Origin: Dallia pectoralis
Taxonomy: Eukaryota > Chordata > Actinopteri > Esociformes > Umbridae
Length of the DNA stretch: 64,000 nt
NCBI GenBank assembly: GCA_029465975.1
Contig: CM055757.1
Coordinates: 1-64,000 of the forward strand
Reading direction: 5' to 3'
Under the pieces are notes generated by a model. The model was given only the letters and a program-made list of their open reading frames with translations. It was not told where the DNA came from and did no database searches. A program made the position numbers and the translations under genes. Position 1 is the first letter of the stretch. The number at the start of each line of letters is the position of its first letter. This document shows positions 1 to 11,800 of this stretch, piece by piece.

Positions 1-409
1 TCTTCACTCCTCCAGAAGTGACCTCGTAAGAGGCCGTGCTGCTTTCCCAGGGCCTCATCCGTTAGGCTCAGAGCATTCTTTCAGTGTCATTACTCCCGGT
101 ACATCATGAAAGAAATGACCCAGGCGCCCCCCGCACCAGCCGCCTTGTATACAAGCCCCGCACTGAGCTCCAAAAGCTGAGCTAGGCGGCGCCACGTGTC
201 AGCTAGAGCCAAAACCACCCTAAGGCTTCAGCCACGTGGCTCCCACCTGTGCCCCACCACACCAGTGGCTCTCCAGTGGCTCACTCCCACCTGTGCACTC
301 CGGCTCGCAATGCACTGTGGCGTAAACCCAGGACTGTTCAAAGGCAGAATGGCAGTACGAGGCAGGCACAAGTGAGCAGTGAGGGCATGGTGAGTTATTG
401 ACATTGACA
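1..409. other. Non-array flank
   Basis: This stretch does not match the U2 repeat or any element elsewhere in the window. I see no convincing gene. A short local repetition (cacgtggctcccacctgtgc, then a similar cccacctgtgcac) occurs around 234-300. U2 3' flank begins at about 410 (ctcggctactaggtcacc), so this marks the left edge of the array within the window. Confidence 0.6.
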
Positions 410-634
410 CCTCGGCTACTAGGTCACCACTTGTGTTCCTTCTTTTTGTTGTTGCTGTTGTTGTTTTTGACAGGTCAAAGATGGTGCACCGTTCTCGGAG
501 GTACTGCAATACAGAGTCGATGCATGGAGCGGACGGAGCAAGCCCCGCTTCCGACTCCCTGTTGGAAAAATCCATTTAATACGTATAGTCCCCCGATGGG
601 GGACATATCAGATATTAAACTGATAAGAACAGAT
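410..634 (-). pseudogene. U2 snRNA 3' part with 3' flank (copy 1)
   Basis: Minus-strand U2 sequence from the 3' end (tggtgcacc at 482) to U2 nt ~39 (gaacagat ending at 634), where element K1 begins. The first 38 nt and the promoter are missing. It carries substitutions absent from other copies (gcatgg for gcgtgg, acgtatag for atgtatag), so it is somewhat older or outside the concerted part of the array. Confidence 0.9.
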
Positions 635-659
635 TGTTAACTGTCTTTATTTCCCGAAA

Positions 660-3407
660 AGACACAGTAAACAAACAAAGACATAAAACCCCACCCCATA
701 GCCCCAAACCCCATCCACCCTGGCCCCAACGGAGCCTGCCCCTCACTGGGGACCCATAAATAAAACCCTGGTCAACATAGACCACCCGGACCCCACCTCC
801 TCTCCATCCTCCCCTTAGGTTCCCCTCCACCCTGCGGACGATAGACTCCACCGATTCCCCCGTGCCCTTGTGCCCCAACTCCACCCGGGAGTCCCACAGC
901 CCCTGCATTGCCAGGCTGACCACTAGCCAGAGCAGGAACCGGTCCCGGGCCACAGGGACCCGTCTCCCGATCCCATGCTCCAGCCGGGCCCAGGTCAGCG
1001 CGAAAGCGCCGTCCACCCGGCTCAACAGGGGAAGCACCCGCCCCAACACCACCCCGGCGAAAGGGCAATCACAAAAAACGTGGCGGATGGTCTCATCGAC
1101 GCCACACGCCGGCCTCGGACACAACGGCGTCCGGGCCAAGCGCCTGCTGTACATGGTGCTACGCACCGGCAGACACCTGTGCAAAACCCTCCAGTGTAGG
1201 TCCGTCAACCTATTATCCAGGCCTTTCAACTGGACCGTCTCCCATACAACGGCAGGGAGGCCTACCACTGGAGGGGCGCATACCTTGTTAAGCGCCTCCC
1301 CGTACAACAGCCAGTGATCTTTACCCACCGCTGCCAAATCGATCGCCCCCTGGGCCCGGAGCCACTTCTCCGCATGGCCAAAATGCCATGGAAGCTGCTC
1401 CGCCCTGGGGCCCAAGTTAGACCAGTCTGTCATTACCGACCTTGCCTGGTATGAAAAAAAGACCCGGAGGAAGTACCCCGACCCAGGAAGTGCCCAGCCA
1501 TCTGCTGCAGCAAAGAGGCCACAAAAATGGCGTCCAGCTTCAAAGGGAAGTGAGGCACGCCCCGCCCTCCCGACCCCAACGGAGCATACATCCGGACACG
1601 AGCAGCATACTCATGTCCACCTCCCCAGATGAAACCGAGAACCAGTCGCACCACGTCCCTCCTCCAGCAAGCCGGCAGCGGGTAGACGTAGGCCAGATGT
1701 GTCAAGGCCGGGAGTACATCTACCTTGAGGACAACGACCCTACCGACCAGCGTCAAGGCCCTCGACGCCACATCCCCAGCTTCCTCCTCATGCCCCCCAG
1801 CACGACCTCCCAATTAAGGGAAGCCGAACCGAAATGCTCAAAGAGTACACCAAGGATTTTCAGCGGACCACGGCACAGGGCAAGGCCCCCCGGCATGTCG
1901 GTCCTCTCCCTCCACCTCCCAAAAAACTTGACCGAGGACTTCCCATGGTTCAGAGACGCACCCGACGCCCGTCAAACTCGGCAAAGATCCCCAGCGCCCG
2001 AACCAGGCATCTTGAGGTAGAACTCGGCCGGCAGCCCGTCCACACCCGGGACCTTACCCTTCCCCATCCGTTTGAGGGCTGACTCCACCTCAGCAAGCGA
2101 GATGGGCGCCCCCAACCCCTCCCTCATGTCTTCAGGCACGCGCCTAGTCAAGTGGCCCAGGAACCCCGTCTCGGCACCCACATCGACTGGCCGCGCCTCA
2201 AAAAATCCTCGGAAGTAGCCAGTGGCCGCCTCCACCATAGGGCCTGGCCCTCTGACCTCAACTCCGGATGCAGACTTTACACTGGTAAAGACCTGCTTCT
2301 GCCGGCGCTCCCTCACCGCTCCAAAGAACAGAGAGGAGCAAGACTCGTCAGCCTCCAAGAAGGCGTGCCGAGCCTTGGTGAGGTATGCCCGAGCGTTTTT
2401 CTCATGTATCGCTTGGAGCTGCACCTTCAACGAGGCGCATCTCTCCGCGTCCATGCTCACCCCAAAGTTCTGCGCGACGTACTCAAGGTCCAATTGTCCC
2501 AGGAGCCGCCTCAACAACTTCCTCTCTTCTGATCCCTTTCCCAACTGATAAGACCTACAAAAGTCGGCCATCCTGCCCTTTGCCATCTCCCACCCCTCTA
2601 GGATGCCCCCACAGATGTCCCTAAGGCAGAGAATACCCTCGATAAACCCAAGGAACTCCCCCACGAAAACTTGGTCCTGGAGGAGCTCCAGGCGGAGCTT
2701 CCAATAGCCCCTCCCGAAGCCCTTGCCCGGGTCCCCGACCCGCAGGAGGAACCCGTCGTGGTCAGAGAAAAAAACCAGGAGGAGGCGCCCCACCACCTGC
2801 CCCACCGCCCTCGGTACCAACAGATAGTCGAGACGCCTCTCAACCCCCCTAGTGTTGCGCCACGTCGGCCCAGCCAACCCCGGGACCGTCCGCAGCGCTC
2901 CGTCCACCAGGCCCCTGGCCTCCAACAACTGTCGGAGAGCCAACACACTGCCAACAGCAGCCCCCCCAAGACCATGTTAAAATCCCCTCCCACAACAAGT
3001 GCCCTGTTTGTGGCGCACAGGGGGACCAGTGCCTCCACCAACTCTGCTCGCTCCGGCTCTCCCTGTGGCCCATACACACACACCACCCTCCACCTGTGTT
3101 CCCAGAGCCTAACGTCCGCCCCCACAATCCTCCCCGGCAATCCTACCAACCTATTCTCAACCCTTATCCCTCTGTCCCCAAACAAGATACCCACCCCTGA
3201 AGAGTGCACCCCTCCCACCGACCACACAGCCCCCCCATGATCCCACTCCCTCGTGAACCTTTTGTCGTCCCGCTCGTCCCTCAGGTGCACCTCCTGTAAA
3301 AAACAAAAATCAAACCCGACACCACCCAACTCCCTAAACACCGCCCTCCTCTTCACACTATCCTGCAAACCCTGCACATTGACAGTTAACACTGTGAAAC
3401 TAGCCAT
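660..3407 (-). pseudogene. K1 ORF2 remnant (APE endonuclease-RT)
   Basis: The N-terminal part (start 3407) is an APE-type endonuclease: LTVNVQG, FLQEVHLRD and GGDFNM are visible, then RLDYL and FSDHDG in another frame. The reading continues to the RT entry motif GKVPGVDGLPAEFYL near 2000. It then jumps to LNHGKSSVKFFGRW near 1940, so RT motifs including the YADD box are deleted (roughly 190 residues by comparison with K10). The C-terminal part (1433-660) has the Cys-His motif CPRPACGVDETIRHVFCDC. At least three frame changes occur. Not functional. Confidence 0.85.
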
Positions 3408-3422
3408 TGAACAATGAAAACC

Positions 3423-4667
3423 CTACCTCAAACCCCCACCCCCATCACCCCCCACCACCCCCGAGTCCACCATGTCCCCCCCCCTAGCAAACGCCGCCTC
3501 AGTCCCTGCGGATGCCAGGGGGGTCCCAACACCCTCCCCTTCCGACATCTGGTCCCCTCCCCCAGCAAACGCCGCCTCAGTCCCTGCGGATGCCAGGGGC
3601 GTCCCTGCCCCAGATTCACCCGTCATTGGGACCTCAAAATCCCGTGCAGTGCACCCCACCACCCCCTCAACCCCCCCCGAGCAGCGCTCCGCCTGGGTGG
3701 CAGTGTTCGGTACAGCGGCACCGGCTCCCTCCCCTCCCACCACATTTATTTTCCCTTCCATTCTCCATCTCCACCACCTCTGCCGGCACCACCACCTGGG
3801 GTCCCGCCGCCTGCTCCTGCTCTTGGGGCTCAACCTGCTCTTGGGGCCCCGCCCCTTCTTGCTCCTGAGGCTCCGGCCCCTGTTTGCTCCTTGCCTCGCT
3901 TCCTCCTGCCGCCGGTGCCTCTTCCGGGGGTGCCCTCCCCGCTGATGCCCCGCCTCTCGACCCCTCTCCTCCGGCCGCCTCCGCGTAGGACCGCCTTTTC
4001 GTAGGGCAGTCCCTTACCAAATGGTCCAGGGACCCACACCCCCGACACGTCTTGGGGGTCGGACAGCTGTTTGCCAGGTGCTGGTCCGACCCACACCTAT
4101 GGCAGCGACGCCTCTCACACACCGCTGCTCTGTGCCCGACCTTCATGCACCGACGGCAAAACTCGGGCTGGCGGGCATAGTAGAGGTTACCCTCAACCCC
4201 CCCGATGGAAAACATGGCCGAAACTGCCGGCGGCCCGTCCAGAACCCAAACTCGTCCATAAAGTACCGAGGTGTCTCCCTTACTTTAACCTGGCACCACC
4301 TGGCCAGGAATCCCCTCACCTCCACATCCGGATCGTACATATGTACGGTCACCATCCGAAAGCCCCCCATCGACATGTCCGTCACGTTGTACAGGTCGAA
4401 CGGCCTCGTCCTCCCCTCATCCTCCACCCTTTTCATGACCTCCAACATCTTCACCTCCGTGAAGAAGGTCACATCAAACGAGGCCTCCTTAAGGTTCCCC
4501 TGAATGCACTTCACCACGCTAGGCCCCGTTTTCAGTGTTCCCAGGAGCATTATGCGGGCGAACTGGCTCCGTCCCCACAGCTCCTCATTTGCCCCGCTCC
4601 ACTTGAAACGGAGGGTGTTTTTCATGCCCCTCCTGGGCATACCCCCCGCTCCCACTCCATCCGCCAT
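3423..4667 (-). pseudogene. K1 ORF1 (gag-like, CCHC), frame-broken
   Basis: An RNA-binding ORF1 protein expected to coat element RNA. The start is the CACCATGG context at 4667 (product begins MADGVGAGG). The N-terminal domain contains KNTLRFKWSG and FDVTFF. Three zinc knuckles follow: CRRCMKVGHRAAVC, CHRCGSDQHLANSC and CRGCGSLDHLVRDC. Then come YAEAAGGE, a Glu/Gln-rich repeat region (EPQEQEGAGPQEQ) and two copies of the C-terminal motif GTPLASAGTEAAFA. Two compensating frame shifts (around 4140-4215 and 3670-3830) interrupt it. It has a single N-terminal domain. Confidence 0.85.
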
Positions 4668-4728
4668 GGTGCTGGCAGAAAACGCCACACACCCGGCCTC
4701 ACCTAACTAAAAAAGTTTATAAGAAAAA

Positions 4729-4823
4729 GCGCACGTCGCGCAAAAGCCACACCCAAAAGTAAAAACAAAACCCCACCGTGAAACCCTCCACCTGTGCCCC
4801 ATACACCGCACGGCCAACAGGTG
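4729..4823 (-). promoter_or_regulatory. K1 leader hairpins
   Basis: Hairpin 1 (4789-4823) has stem CACCUGU/ACAGGUG around the conserved loop core GUGCGGUGUAUGGGGC. Hairpin 2 (4729-4741) is GCGC-GACGU-GCGC. Both recur in every K element that keeps its leader, with compensating stem changes (see findings). Confidence 0.7.
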
Positions 4824-4857
4824 AAGAAAAGCACAAACCAAACACTATTTCAACCTC

Positions 4858-4876
4858 AAAAAAAAAAAAAAAAAAA
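4858..4876. repeat. Poly(A) tract joining K1 and K2
   Basis: A 19-base A run lies exactly at the K1 5' / K2 3' junction. There is no U2 sequence between the two elements here. Confidence 0.85.
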
Positions 4877-5195
4877 CATCAAACAAAACCTTCATTTCAC
4901 CCCAACCATTCATAACCAATACAAACCACAACACCCCACACTTGTAATCCCACCCTGCATGAATAACCCCACCATTTTAAACAACCCCACCCAGTTGCAA
5001 CACAAACCCACATCAAAAAACTCATCATTTCAACCCCAACATTCACCACCAATACAAAACCAGAAACAAACACACTTGTTTATCCCACCCCACAATAACA
5101 CCACAACCCCACTGTTTACACCAAACCCACACACCCCTGTACAGTCCAACACCGAACCCCACAATATTTAAATCCCACATCACCCCCAGAGTCCC

Positions 5196-6241
5196 TCATG
5201 TCCCCCCCTCGACAAACACCAACTCTGTCCCTTGTGATGCCTTGGGGGTCCCAGTCTCAGACCCTCCCGACATCGGGTCCCCCACCCCGGCAAAAGCCAG
5301 CTCTGTCCCCTGGGAGCTCCCAGTTCCTGTCCTGGCGAGGTCCTCCCCCGGCAAAAGCCAGCTCTGTCCCCTGGGATGCCGGGTGGGTCCCAGTACCCTC
5401 CCCCACAACCATCTCAAAAGCAAATTTCTTGGCCTCAAAACCAAAGGCCTTTGGGGTGATCCCCCCCTCCCCCTTCTCCGTGCTGGCCGTGCTCTGCCCA
5501 GCAGCATCTGCTCCCACACCTCCCCTGTTCACTCTTTTGACCTTCCCGGCACTCACCCCAGTTACTCCCCTCTTTGCACCCACACTCGCCCTCTTCTTCC
5601 TGGGCAAACTGTAGTTGGGCATTTCCCAGAACTCTTCCACCGGGGTGACCTCCACTGCCTTTATCCCTGCCGACAGCTCTCTTAGCCTGGCCAGAGCCTC
5701 CTGCAGTACCCCTTCAGCCTCCGCCGGCCTCTCCTCAGGTGGTGTTTCCTCCACCTTCTCCGCCACCTCCTCCATCTCCTCCACCACATCTGCAGGCACC
5801 ACGCCATGAGGTCCCACTGCCTGCTCCTGTTCTTGGGGCTCCTCCCCCGCTTGTTCTTGGGGCTCCTCCCCCCCTTGCTCTTGGGGCTCCGCCCGCCTCT
5901 TCTCTGCTCCTGGTGCCTCGCCTCTCATGCCCTCACCTCCTGCAGCCTCCGCGTAGGTCCTCCTGCGCCTCGGGCATGCTGCAACCAGATGCTCCTCCGA
6001 GCGACACTCTCTGCAGGTCTTCGGGGCCGGACAGCTGTTGACCAGGTGCTGGTCCGACCCGCACCTATGGCAGCGACGCCCCTCACACGCCGTTGCTTTG
6101 TGCCCCATCTTCTGGCACCGGCTGCAAAATGACGGCTGGCCGGTGTAGTACAGGGTGCCCCCATCATCACTGATGGAGAACTCGGCCAGGAGGTGGTGGT
6201 AGCCTTCCCAGGCACATCCCCGCTCCTGGTCCAACTGCCAT
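5196..6241 (-). pseudogene. K2 ORF1, internally deleted
   Basis: The start codon at 6241 (MAVGPGAG) matches K5. After about 13 codons the sequence jumps to the segment just before the zinc knuckles (GYHHL...), out of frame, removing ~170 residues of the N-terminal domain. The junction sits in a repeated GGGAAGG, consistent with a microhomology deletion. Downstream are three knuckles (CSRCQKMGHKATAC, CHRCGSDQHLVNSC, CRECRSEEHLVAAC), an EPQEQ repeat region and C-terminal ASQGTELAFAG motifs, the last ones frame-shifted. Confidence 0.85.
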
Positions 6242-6325
6242 GGTGCTGGCCCTAACACAGCCAAGCACCAGGCCTGAACGAAAATATTATAAACAAAAAT
6301 ATGTATAATGGAGAAACAAGGAAAA

Positions 6326-6420
6326 GCGCACGTCGCGCAAAGAAAAAGCCGGTATAAAACACCGTATACTTTAGCAAAAATTCCAAATTGTGCCCCATAC
6401 ACCGCACGACTACAATTTGG
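6326..6420 (-). promoter_or_regulatory. K2 leader hairpins
   Basis: Hairpin 1 (6383-6420) has stem CCAAAUUGU/ACAAUUUGG, unlike the GC-rich stems of most copies, around the same loop. Hairpin 2 (6326-6338) is GCGC-GACGU-GCGC. The altered but still perfect stem is strong support for the RNA fold. Confidence 0.75.
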
Positions 6421-6446
6421 AAAACAAACCACCTTATCGCCAGCAA

Positions 6447-6486
6447 GATACAACACTTGATCTTAACCAAAAGGCTGAGAAGCAAT
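6447..6486 (-). pseudogene. U2 snRNA 5' fragment (CpG-decayed)
   Basis: Matches U2 nt 1 to about 41, with nt 1 at 6486. CpG-type changes (aagcaat for aagcgat, ggctgag for ggccgag) and a change inside the branch-point recognition sequence (GUUGUA for GUAGUA) mark it as a decayed fragment. It flanks the 5' end of K2. Confidence 0.85.
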
Positions 6487-6769
6487 AACCCACAAATGGG
6501 ACCCTGTTGACGCCGGGCCCCCGGGGGGCTCCGAGGTGGGCTGCGTGCGAGCGACGGAGATCCGGCATCTAGAGACAATAGTGACGTCCCCCCTGAAAGA
6601 GACTTACAGACAGACAGACAGACAGACAGACAAGACAGACAAGACAGACACACAGACATGGTGGCTCATTTCTCTTGTAACAACATACTAGGGCTCTGCC
6701 GGAAGCAAAGCCCTTCCAAAAATGAGTTGAACTCATAAGTGTTCCTCTCCATGGAAGTCTTTAGTAAAA
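6487..6769 (-). promoter_or_regulatory. U2 upstream region (decayed copy)
   Basis: Homologous to the region upstream of the intact U2 genes: the CCCATTTGTGGG palindrome just before +1, a GC-rich block, tctagagacaatagtgacgtcc and a (CAGA)n run. It has lost some CpGs and is interrupted at gtctttagtaaa by the composite insert starting at 6770. I could not place a confident vertebrate PSE. Confidence 0.65.
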
Positions 6770-6886
6770 TCTCTTTTATTTGATTTTACTTTTCACAGCA
6801 GTTACAATTTATAGTTTTTTCACACAGTTTTACAGATTTTTACAGATTTTACAAGTGTCTTAAAGGAAGTTACCAAACACAAGCAC

Positions 6887-6945
6887 ACACACGCACGCAC
6901 ACACACACACACAAACACACACGCACATACGCACACAGAACAGAA
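6887..6945. repeat. (CA)n-type microsatellite
   Basis: A mixed ca/cgca run inside the 3' UTR of LINE-M. Confidence 0.85.
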
Positions 6946-6995
6946 CAATGCAAGAAAAGGAAGGGCTTATGGAGTTGCAGAGCGGTCATGGCGGT

Positions 6996-7690
6996 TTAAA
7001 TGTCCAATAGTTGGCACGGCTGTAGGAGGGGTCGAGTGCAACGTGACGGCTCCTGATCCCTGCCTGGCTGTTTGTGAGGGGGATTGAGGATAGAGGAGTC
7101 CTGGTAGAGGTGGGGTTGTGCAGATTGGTAATTGGGGGGGGTGATGAATGTTCCTTGTAGTGTGGTGATGTTCCAGTTGATGTTGGCAGTCTCTTTTCCG
7201 AGGCTGTGGGTCTCTAGTGAGATGTAATCTTTTATGCATTTTGGGAGTATCCTGGCGGTGATGATGGGGGGAGTGTCCTGTTTGTGAAAAACTTTTTTGT
7301 TACGTATCTCCCAGATGGTCTGCTTGGTGGCGTTGATGACCCTCCAGGCGTTCCTGTCTTGGTGGGACCGAAGTCCTTGTAGCGGTCCGAAGAGGATGCT
7401 CTGGAGGGTCATCGCAGCTGATCCGGTCAACCTGGTGAGAAAAGCAGAGATCATGAGCCAGATGTCTTGTGCCACCTTGCACCGCCATAGGATATGTTCT
7501 TCTGTCTCTGACTCTCTACAGCCATGCGGGCATCTAGCTGTTCTGGCTATACCCCTACTGTACATAAAGTACCGGGTGTGGAGGCAGCGTATGGCAGCCA
7601 TCCATGCTATGTCCGTGTGTTTATTTGTTAGAGTGGGTGAGGCGGTGTTTTCCCAGACTGTAGTGCATTGCTCAGTGGTGAGTGATGGAA
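6996..7690 (-). pseudogene. LINE-M ORF2 C-terminal fragment
   Basis: An open frame reading VWENTASPTLTNKH..., CLHTRYFMYSRGIARTARC and the Cys-His motif CPHGCRESETEEHILWRC. This aligns in order with the C-terminal region of K10 ORF2 (VWEGV, LPVRSIMHRHG, CPRQACGREESTHHAFWDC), so it is an L1/Tx1-type ORF2 end. The frame is open at 7690 and is then cut by the L2-type element. No RT domain remains. Confidence 0.75.
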
Positions 7691-7988
7691 TTGCTGTGAT
7701 TGTATCACATACAGGTGGTCAGACAGACGGTTGGCTGTTTCCTGTTTGCTCCTGAGCTCTAGTTCCTGTTTCCTGTTTGCTCCAACTGGACGCGCCGCAC
7801 GCGGCTGCTCCTGCCTACCTAGCTTTAGTTTTCTCGTTCGTACTTATATAATTACTTGCTTAATTTCCCTGATTTTGTTTTACAGTTTACAAACTTATCC
7901 GAACATTCACCGGGACCTTCCTGTGTCTCCGTCTGGATAAGTCGTGCTACTCATCTGCGCACTAGAAAGTTAAGTACTCGTTTGTGTT

Positions 7989-8885
7989 ATGCCTTTTCAC
8001 TGTAGTCGGTGTACTTTTAACCTGAAGGAGAACTACCGCCTTCAAGAGAAGATAGCGAAGTTAGAGTCTCGGTTACAGGTGCATGTGTCAGGGAAGGCTT
8101 ATGGTAGAGTAGACAGGCAAGCTATTGCGCCTGTGCCAATAGGAACACAGCATAGAGCTAGCCCCTCGGCACAGCCCTGGCAGCCGAGCAACTCCTTCAA
8201 GTCTTTCTCGGCTACTGGAAAGAATTGCTACCGACCGGCAAAAATTAGTCTTTCCAACCGATTTTCTCCCTTAGAGTCGGAACCACTGCCCGAGCCGTGC
8301 TCTGATGGGAACGAACGGCTTGCAATTTCTGCTGGCAGCCCGGAAAAACTGAAAACGCTAGTTATTGGCGATTCCATTACTCGCAGTATTAGATTAGAGG
8401 ATCAGCCAGCGATCATTCATTGTTTACCGGGGGGCAGGGCCACCGACGTAGCCGCTAATCTGGAGTTGGTGCTAGCGAAGTCTAAAACTGGAAAGCGTAG
8501 GGAGTATAGAGATATTGTTATTCACGTTGGCACTAACGATGTTAGGATGAGGCAGTCAGCGGTTACGAAGCAGAACCTAGCGTTAGCGTGTAGTTTAGCT
8601 AAAAAGATGTGTCGGCATCGAGTAATAGTCTCTGGCCCCCTGCCAGCTAGGGGCAGTGATGAGATCTACAGCAGACTCTCACAGCTCAATCGCTGGCTGA
8701 AGACGGAGTTCTGCCCGTCGCAATCGATAGGTTACGTGGATAATTGGCCAGGTTTTTGGGACTCGCCCAGGAACAGGGTCAAGCCTGATCTGCTGAAGAG
8801 CGACGGACTCCATCCTAGCTGGAGAGGTGCTCTTCTTTTGTCTAGGAATATAGCTAGGAGACTCACTCCTATAGTGTTAACATGA
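7989..8885 (+). CDS. L2/CR1 ORF1: SGNH-type esterase protein, intact
   Basis: 298 residues. The N-terminus has a Cys pair (CSRC, residues 5-8) and a short amphipathic stretch (ENYRLQEKIAKLESRL) that could be a coiled coil. Residues 121-298 look like a GDSL/SGNH hydrolase: GDSI (nucleophile Ser129), GTND (181-184) and DGLHPS (Asp272, His275). Esterase domains of this kind are known in ORF1 of CR1-like LINEs. The role in retrotransposition is unsettled; lipid or membrane association has been proposed. It is unbroken although its partner ORF2 carries two stops and a frameshift, which may simply reflect recent decay. Confidence 0.85.
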   Translation: MPFHCSRCTFNLKENYRLQEKIAKLESRLQVHVSGKAYGRVDRQAIAPVPIGTQHRASPSAQPWQPSNSFKSFSATGKNCYRPAKISLSNRFSPLESEPLPEPCSDGNERLAISAGSPEKLKTLVIGDSITRSIRLEDQPAIIHCLPGGRATDVAANLELVLAKSKTGKRREYRDIVIHVGTNDVRMRQSAVTKQNLALACSLAKKMCRHRVIVSGPLPARGSDEIYSRLSQLNRWLKTEFCPSQSIGYVDNWPGFWDSPRNRVKPDLLKSDGLHPSWRGALLLSRNIARRLTPIVLT

Positions 8886-8891
8886 GATAGG

Positions 8892-11800
8892 GTGCAGGTC
8901 AGGCAGCAGGCTGTTAGCCAGCTTGCTAGTCTAGTGGGATCTGCTGATAGCATAGCCAGAGCAGTCAGCAAACCCTGCTCCATCGACACCGTCATTAAAA
9001 ATAGGCTCAATAAAATAAAAAAAGGTAGTGTTAATAAAAGCAACCTTATTAATATAAGCCCCTCAATTAGTCTAGTCATAAATAAAACTGACATTAACAT
9101 CTCATATCTAAAAATAGGTCTCCTAAATATTAGATCACTTACCTCAAAAGCGATTACAGTAAATGAATTAATTACTGATAATAAATTAGACCTAATTGCC
9201 CTGTGTGAAACCTGGCTTAAGCCTGATTAATTTATTAATTTAAATGAAGCTTCGCCTCCAGGTTACACCAGTGATCAGATTCCCCGTGCATCCCGTAAAG
9301 GGGGGGGTGTTGCTAATATTTATGCTACACAATATAATCTTTCATTAAAACAAATCACTGGGTTTGTATCTTTTGAAGTATTACTTATGAGAACAAATCA
9401 GGGCAATACCTCGTTTTTGATAGCTACTATCTACAGGCCTCCTGGGCCGTACACATTGTTCCTAAGTGAGTTTCCAGAATTCTTGTCCAACATTGTAGTC
9501 ATGGCAGATTCAATTTTAATCGCTGGTGATTTTAACATCCATATGGAAAATACCAATGACCCTCTTCAAAAGGCATTTAATGCCATAATTGACTCGGTAG
9601 GTTCTCCAGCACGTCTCAGGACCTACGCACTGTCACAATCATACTTTAGATTTAGTGTTGTCAAAGGGAATAAATGTAATTGATCTAACTATTTTTCCTC
9701 AAAATCCTGGTTTATCTGACCATAATCTTATAACATTTAGCATTAAAACAAGTGACACTTTTGCCCCCCAGGTAGGGATCTTTAAAACCCGTTGCATAAA
9801 TTCTACGACTACTAATACATTTATTGACGCACTTCCAGGCTCGTTCGGCCTGCTAAATGATGGTAGAGCTACATCATCTATACACAATCAAATAGAGGAT
9901 CTAAACAATATACTGCGTAAGACTTTAGATGCTGTGGCACCCCTAAAAACAAAACCAATACGAAATAAGAAACTTGCTCCCTGGTACACTGACACTACTA
10001 GAACACTTAAGCAAGCCTCCAGAAAATTGGAGCGAAAGTGGCGCTCCACGAAGTTAGAAGTATTTAGACTAGCCTGGATTGATAGTACTGTGCTATACCG
10101 CAAATCACTTATAAGTGCTCGATCAGCCTACTTATCTAATCTAATCGACACAAACAAAAATAATCCTAAATTTCTTTTTGACACAATTGCAAAACTCACT
10201 AAAAAGCAATGTTTAACCAATGAAGTGGGTCTTCACTTTAGTTGTGATGAATTCATGAACTACTTCGATGAAAAAATAATCAACATTAGAAAAGAAATTG
10301 CAAATTGTACCCTTAACTGCCTTAGTTCTCAAAAACTTTGTTGTACTGTGAGCCCGCAGAGCTGCCCTGATTTAGTTTCAATGGCGACTCTTGAATCTTT
10401 TATACCTGTGTCTCTTGAAACATTTACAAAATTAATAAATAGTTCAAAATCAACCAACTGTCAACTAGACCCAATTCCAACTAAATTACTTAAGGAGTTA
10501 CTTCCTGTGCTTGGCCCATCAATGTTGAACATAATAAATTGCTCCCTGTCCTCCGGATCAGTGCCAACCTCACTAAAAATTGCAGAAATTAAGCCTCTGC
10601 TAAAAAAATGTAACTTAGACCCAGACATCCTAAAAAACTACCGACCAATATCAAACCTCCCGTTTCTTTCAAAAATCCTAGAAAAATCTGTCTCACTACA
10701 ACTTAAGGCCTTTCTGAAGACAAATAATATATATGAAAAACTTCAGTCCGGTTTTAGACCCCATCATTGCACTGAGACTGCACTTGTTAAGGTGGTAAAC
10801 GACCTTTTATTGGCTTCTGACAAAGGTTCTGCATCTCTCCTATTGCTTCTTGATCTTAGTGCTGCCTTTGACACTATTGATCACTCCCTTCTCTTGGAGA
10901 GATTAGAGACCCTTGTTGGGCTAAGAGGACATGTTCTCGATTGGTTTAGATCTTATTTATCAGATAGACTTCAGTTTGTTTGTGTAGATGGCTTATCCTC
11001 TAACAAATCAAAGGTATGATTTGGTGTTCCACAAGGCTCAGTCTTAGGACCACTTCTGTTCTCACTCTATATGTTACCTTTGGGTAATGTAATTCGAAAA
11101 CATAATGTCAATTTTCACTGCTATGCCGATGACACGCAGCTGTATATTGCTATGAAACATGGAGAAGCCCCTAAATTAGCCACTATGGAAGCTTGTGTTT
11201 CAGATATACGAATGTGGATGACAGAGAACTTTCTGCTCCTAAATTCAGATAAAACTGAAATGCTAGTTATAGGACCTAAGAAACAGAGAGATTTATTGAC
11301 AGACCTTACGCTGAACCTAAACGGATGTATAGTCATTTCACAAAAAAACGTCAAAAACCTTGGAGTGACCCTTGACCCGGATCTCTCATTTGACGATCAC
11401 ATAAAATATATTTCAAGGACAGCATTTTTCCATCTTCGGAATATTGCAAAAATCAGAAATTATTTATCAAAAATTGATGCAGAAAAACTAATCCATGCTT
11501 TTGTTACCTCAAGATTAGATTATTGCAATGTTCTATTCTCTGGTTACCCTGATAAATCAGTAAACAAACTTCAATTAGTACTTAATACGGCTGCTAGAAT
11601 CTTAACTAGAACTAAGAAATTTGACCACATTAACCCAGTATTAGCCTCTTTACATTGGCTGCCTGTTAAGGCTAGGGCAGACTTTAAAGTACTACTGTTA
11701 GCATACAAAGCTTTACATCAACTTGCTCCCACCTACCTCGCTGAATTAGTCCAGCCATACATACCCACGCGTAACCTTAGGTCAAAGGATGCCGGTCTCC

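Larger units (their letters stand above)
635..4857 (-). mobile_element. K1: Keno-like LINE with ORF1 and ORF2, defective
   Basis: A U2-targeted, Tx1-group L1-like retrotransposon on the minus strand. Its 3' end (sense AATAAA, then GTTAACA) abuts U2 nt 39 at 634/635. In sense order it holds a leader with two hairpins (4729-4823), ORF1 (4667-3423) and ORF2 (3407-~660). Both ORFs are frame-broken and ORF2 has lost the reverse-transcriptase core. The 5' end is not the canonical leader start: ~35 nt beyond the first hairpin it runs into a poly(A/T) tract (4858-4876) fused to K2. Confidence 0.88.
4877..6448 (-). mobile_element. K2: ORF1-only Keno-like element, 3' truncated
   Basis: Same family as K5 and K14. 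About 97 bp of the 3' end present in K5 is missing, together with any U2 3' half. There is no ORF2: the 3' UTR follows ORF1 directly. The 5' flank is a degenerate U2 5' half at 6447-6486, so this is one of only two elements in the window that retain U2 sequence upstream. Confidence 0.85.
6770..7719 (-). mobile_element. Tx1-like LINE, 3' part (LINE-M)
   Basis: The 3' end (sense AAATCAAATAAAAGAGA) abuts U2 upstream sequence at 6769. It carries a 3' UTR with a CA microsatellite and the C-terminal end of an ORF2. It differs from the K elements and is not at the U2 target. A second piece of probably the same element lies at 12418-12720, beyond the L2-type insertion. Confidence 0.7.

Noticed and set aside
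635..4857. Endogenous retrovirus or LTR element, suggested by gag-like zinc knuckles
   Set aside because: No LTRs, protease, RNase H/integrase or tRNA primer site. The partner ORF2 is APE endonuclease plus non-LTR RT, and 3' ends are fixed at the U2 target.
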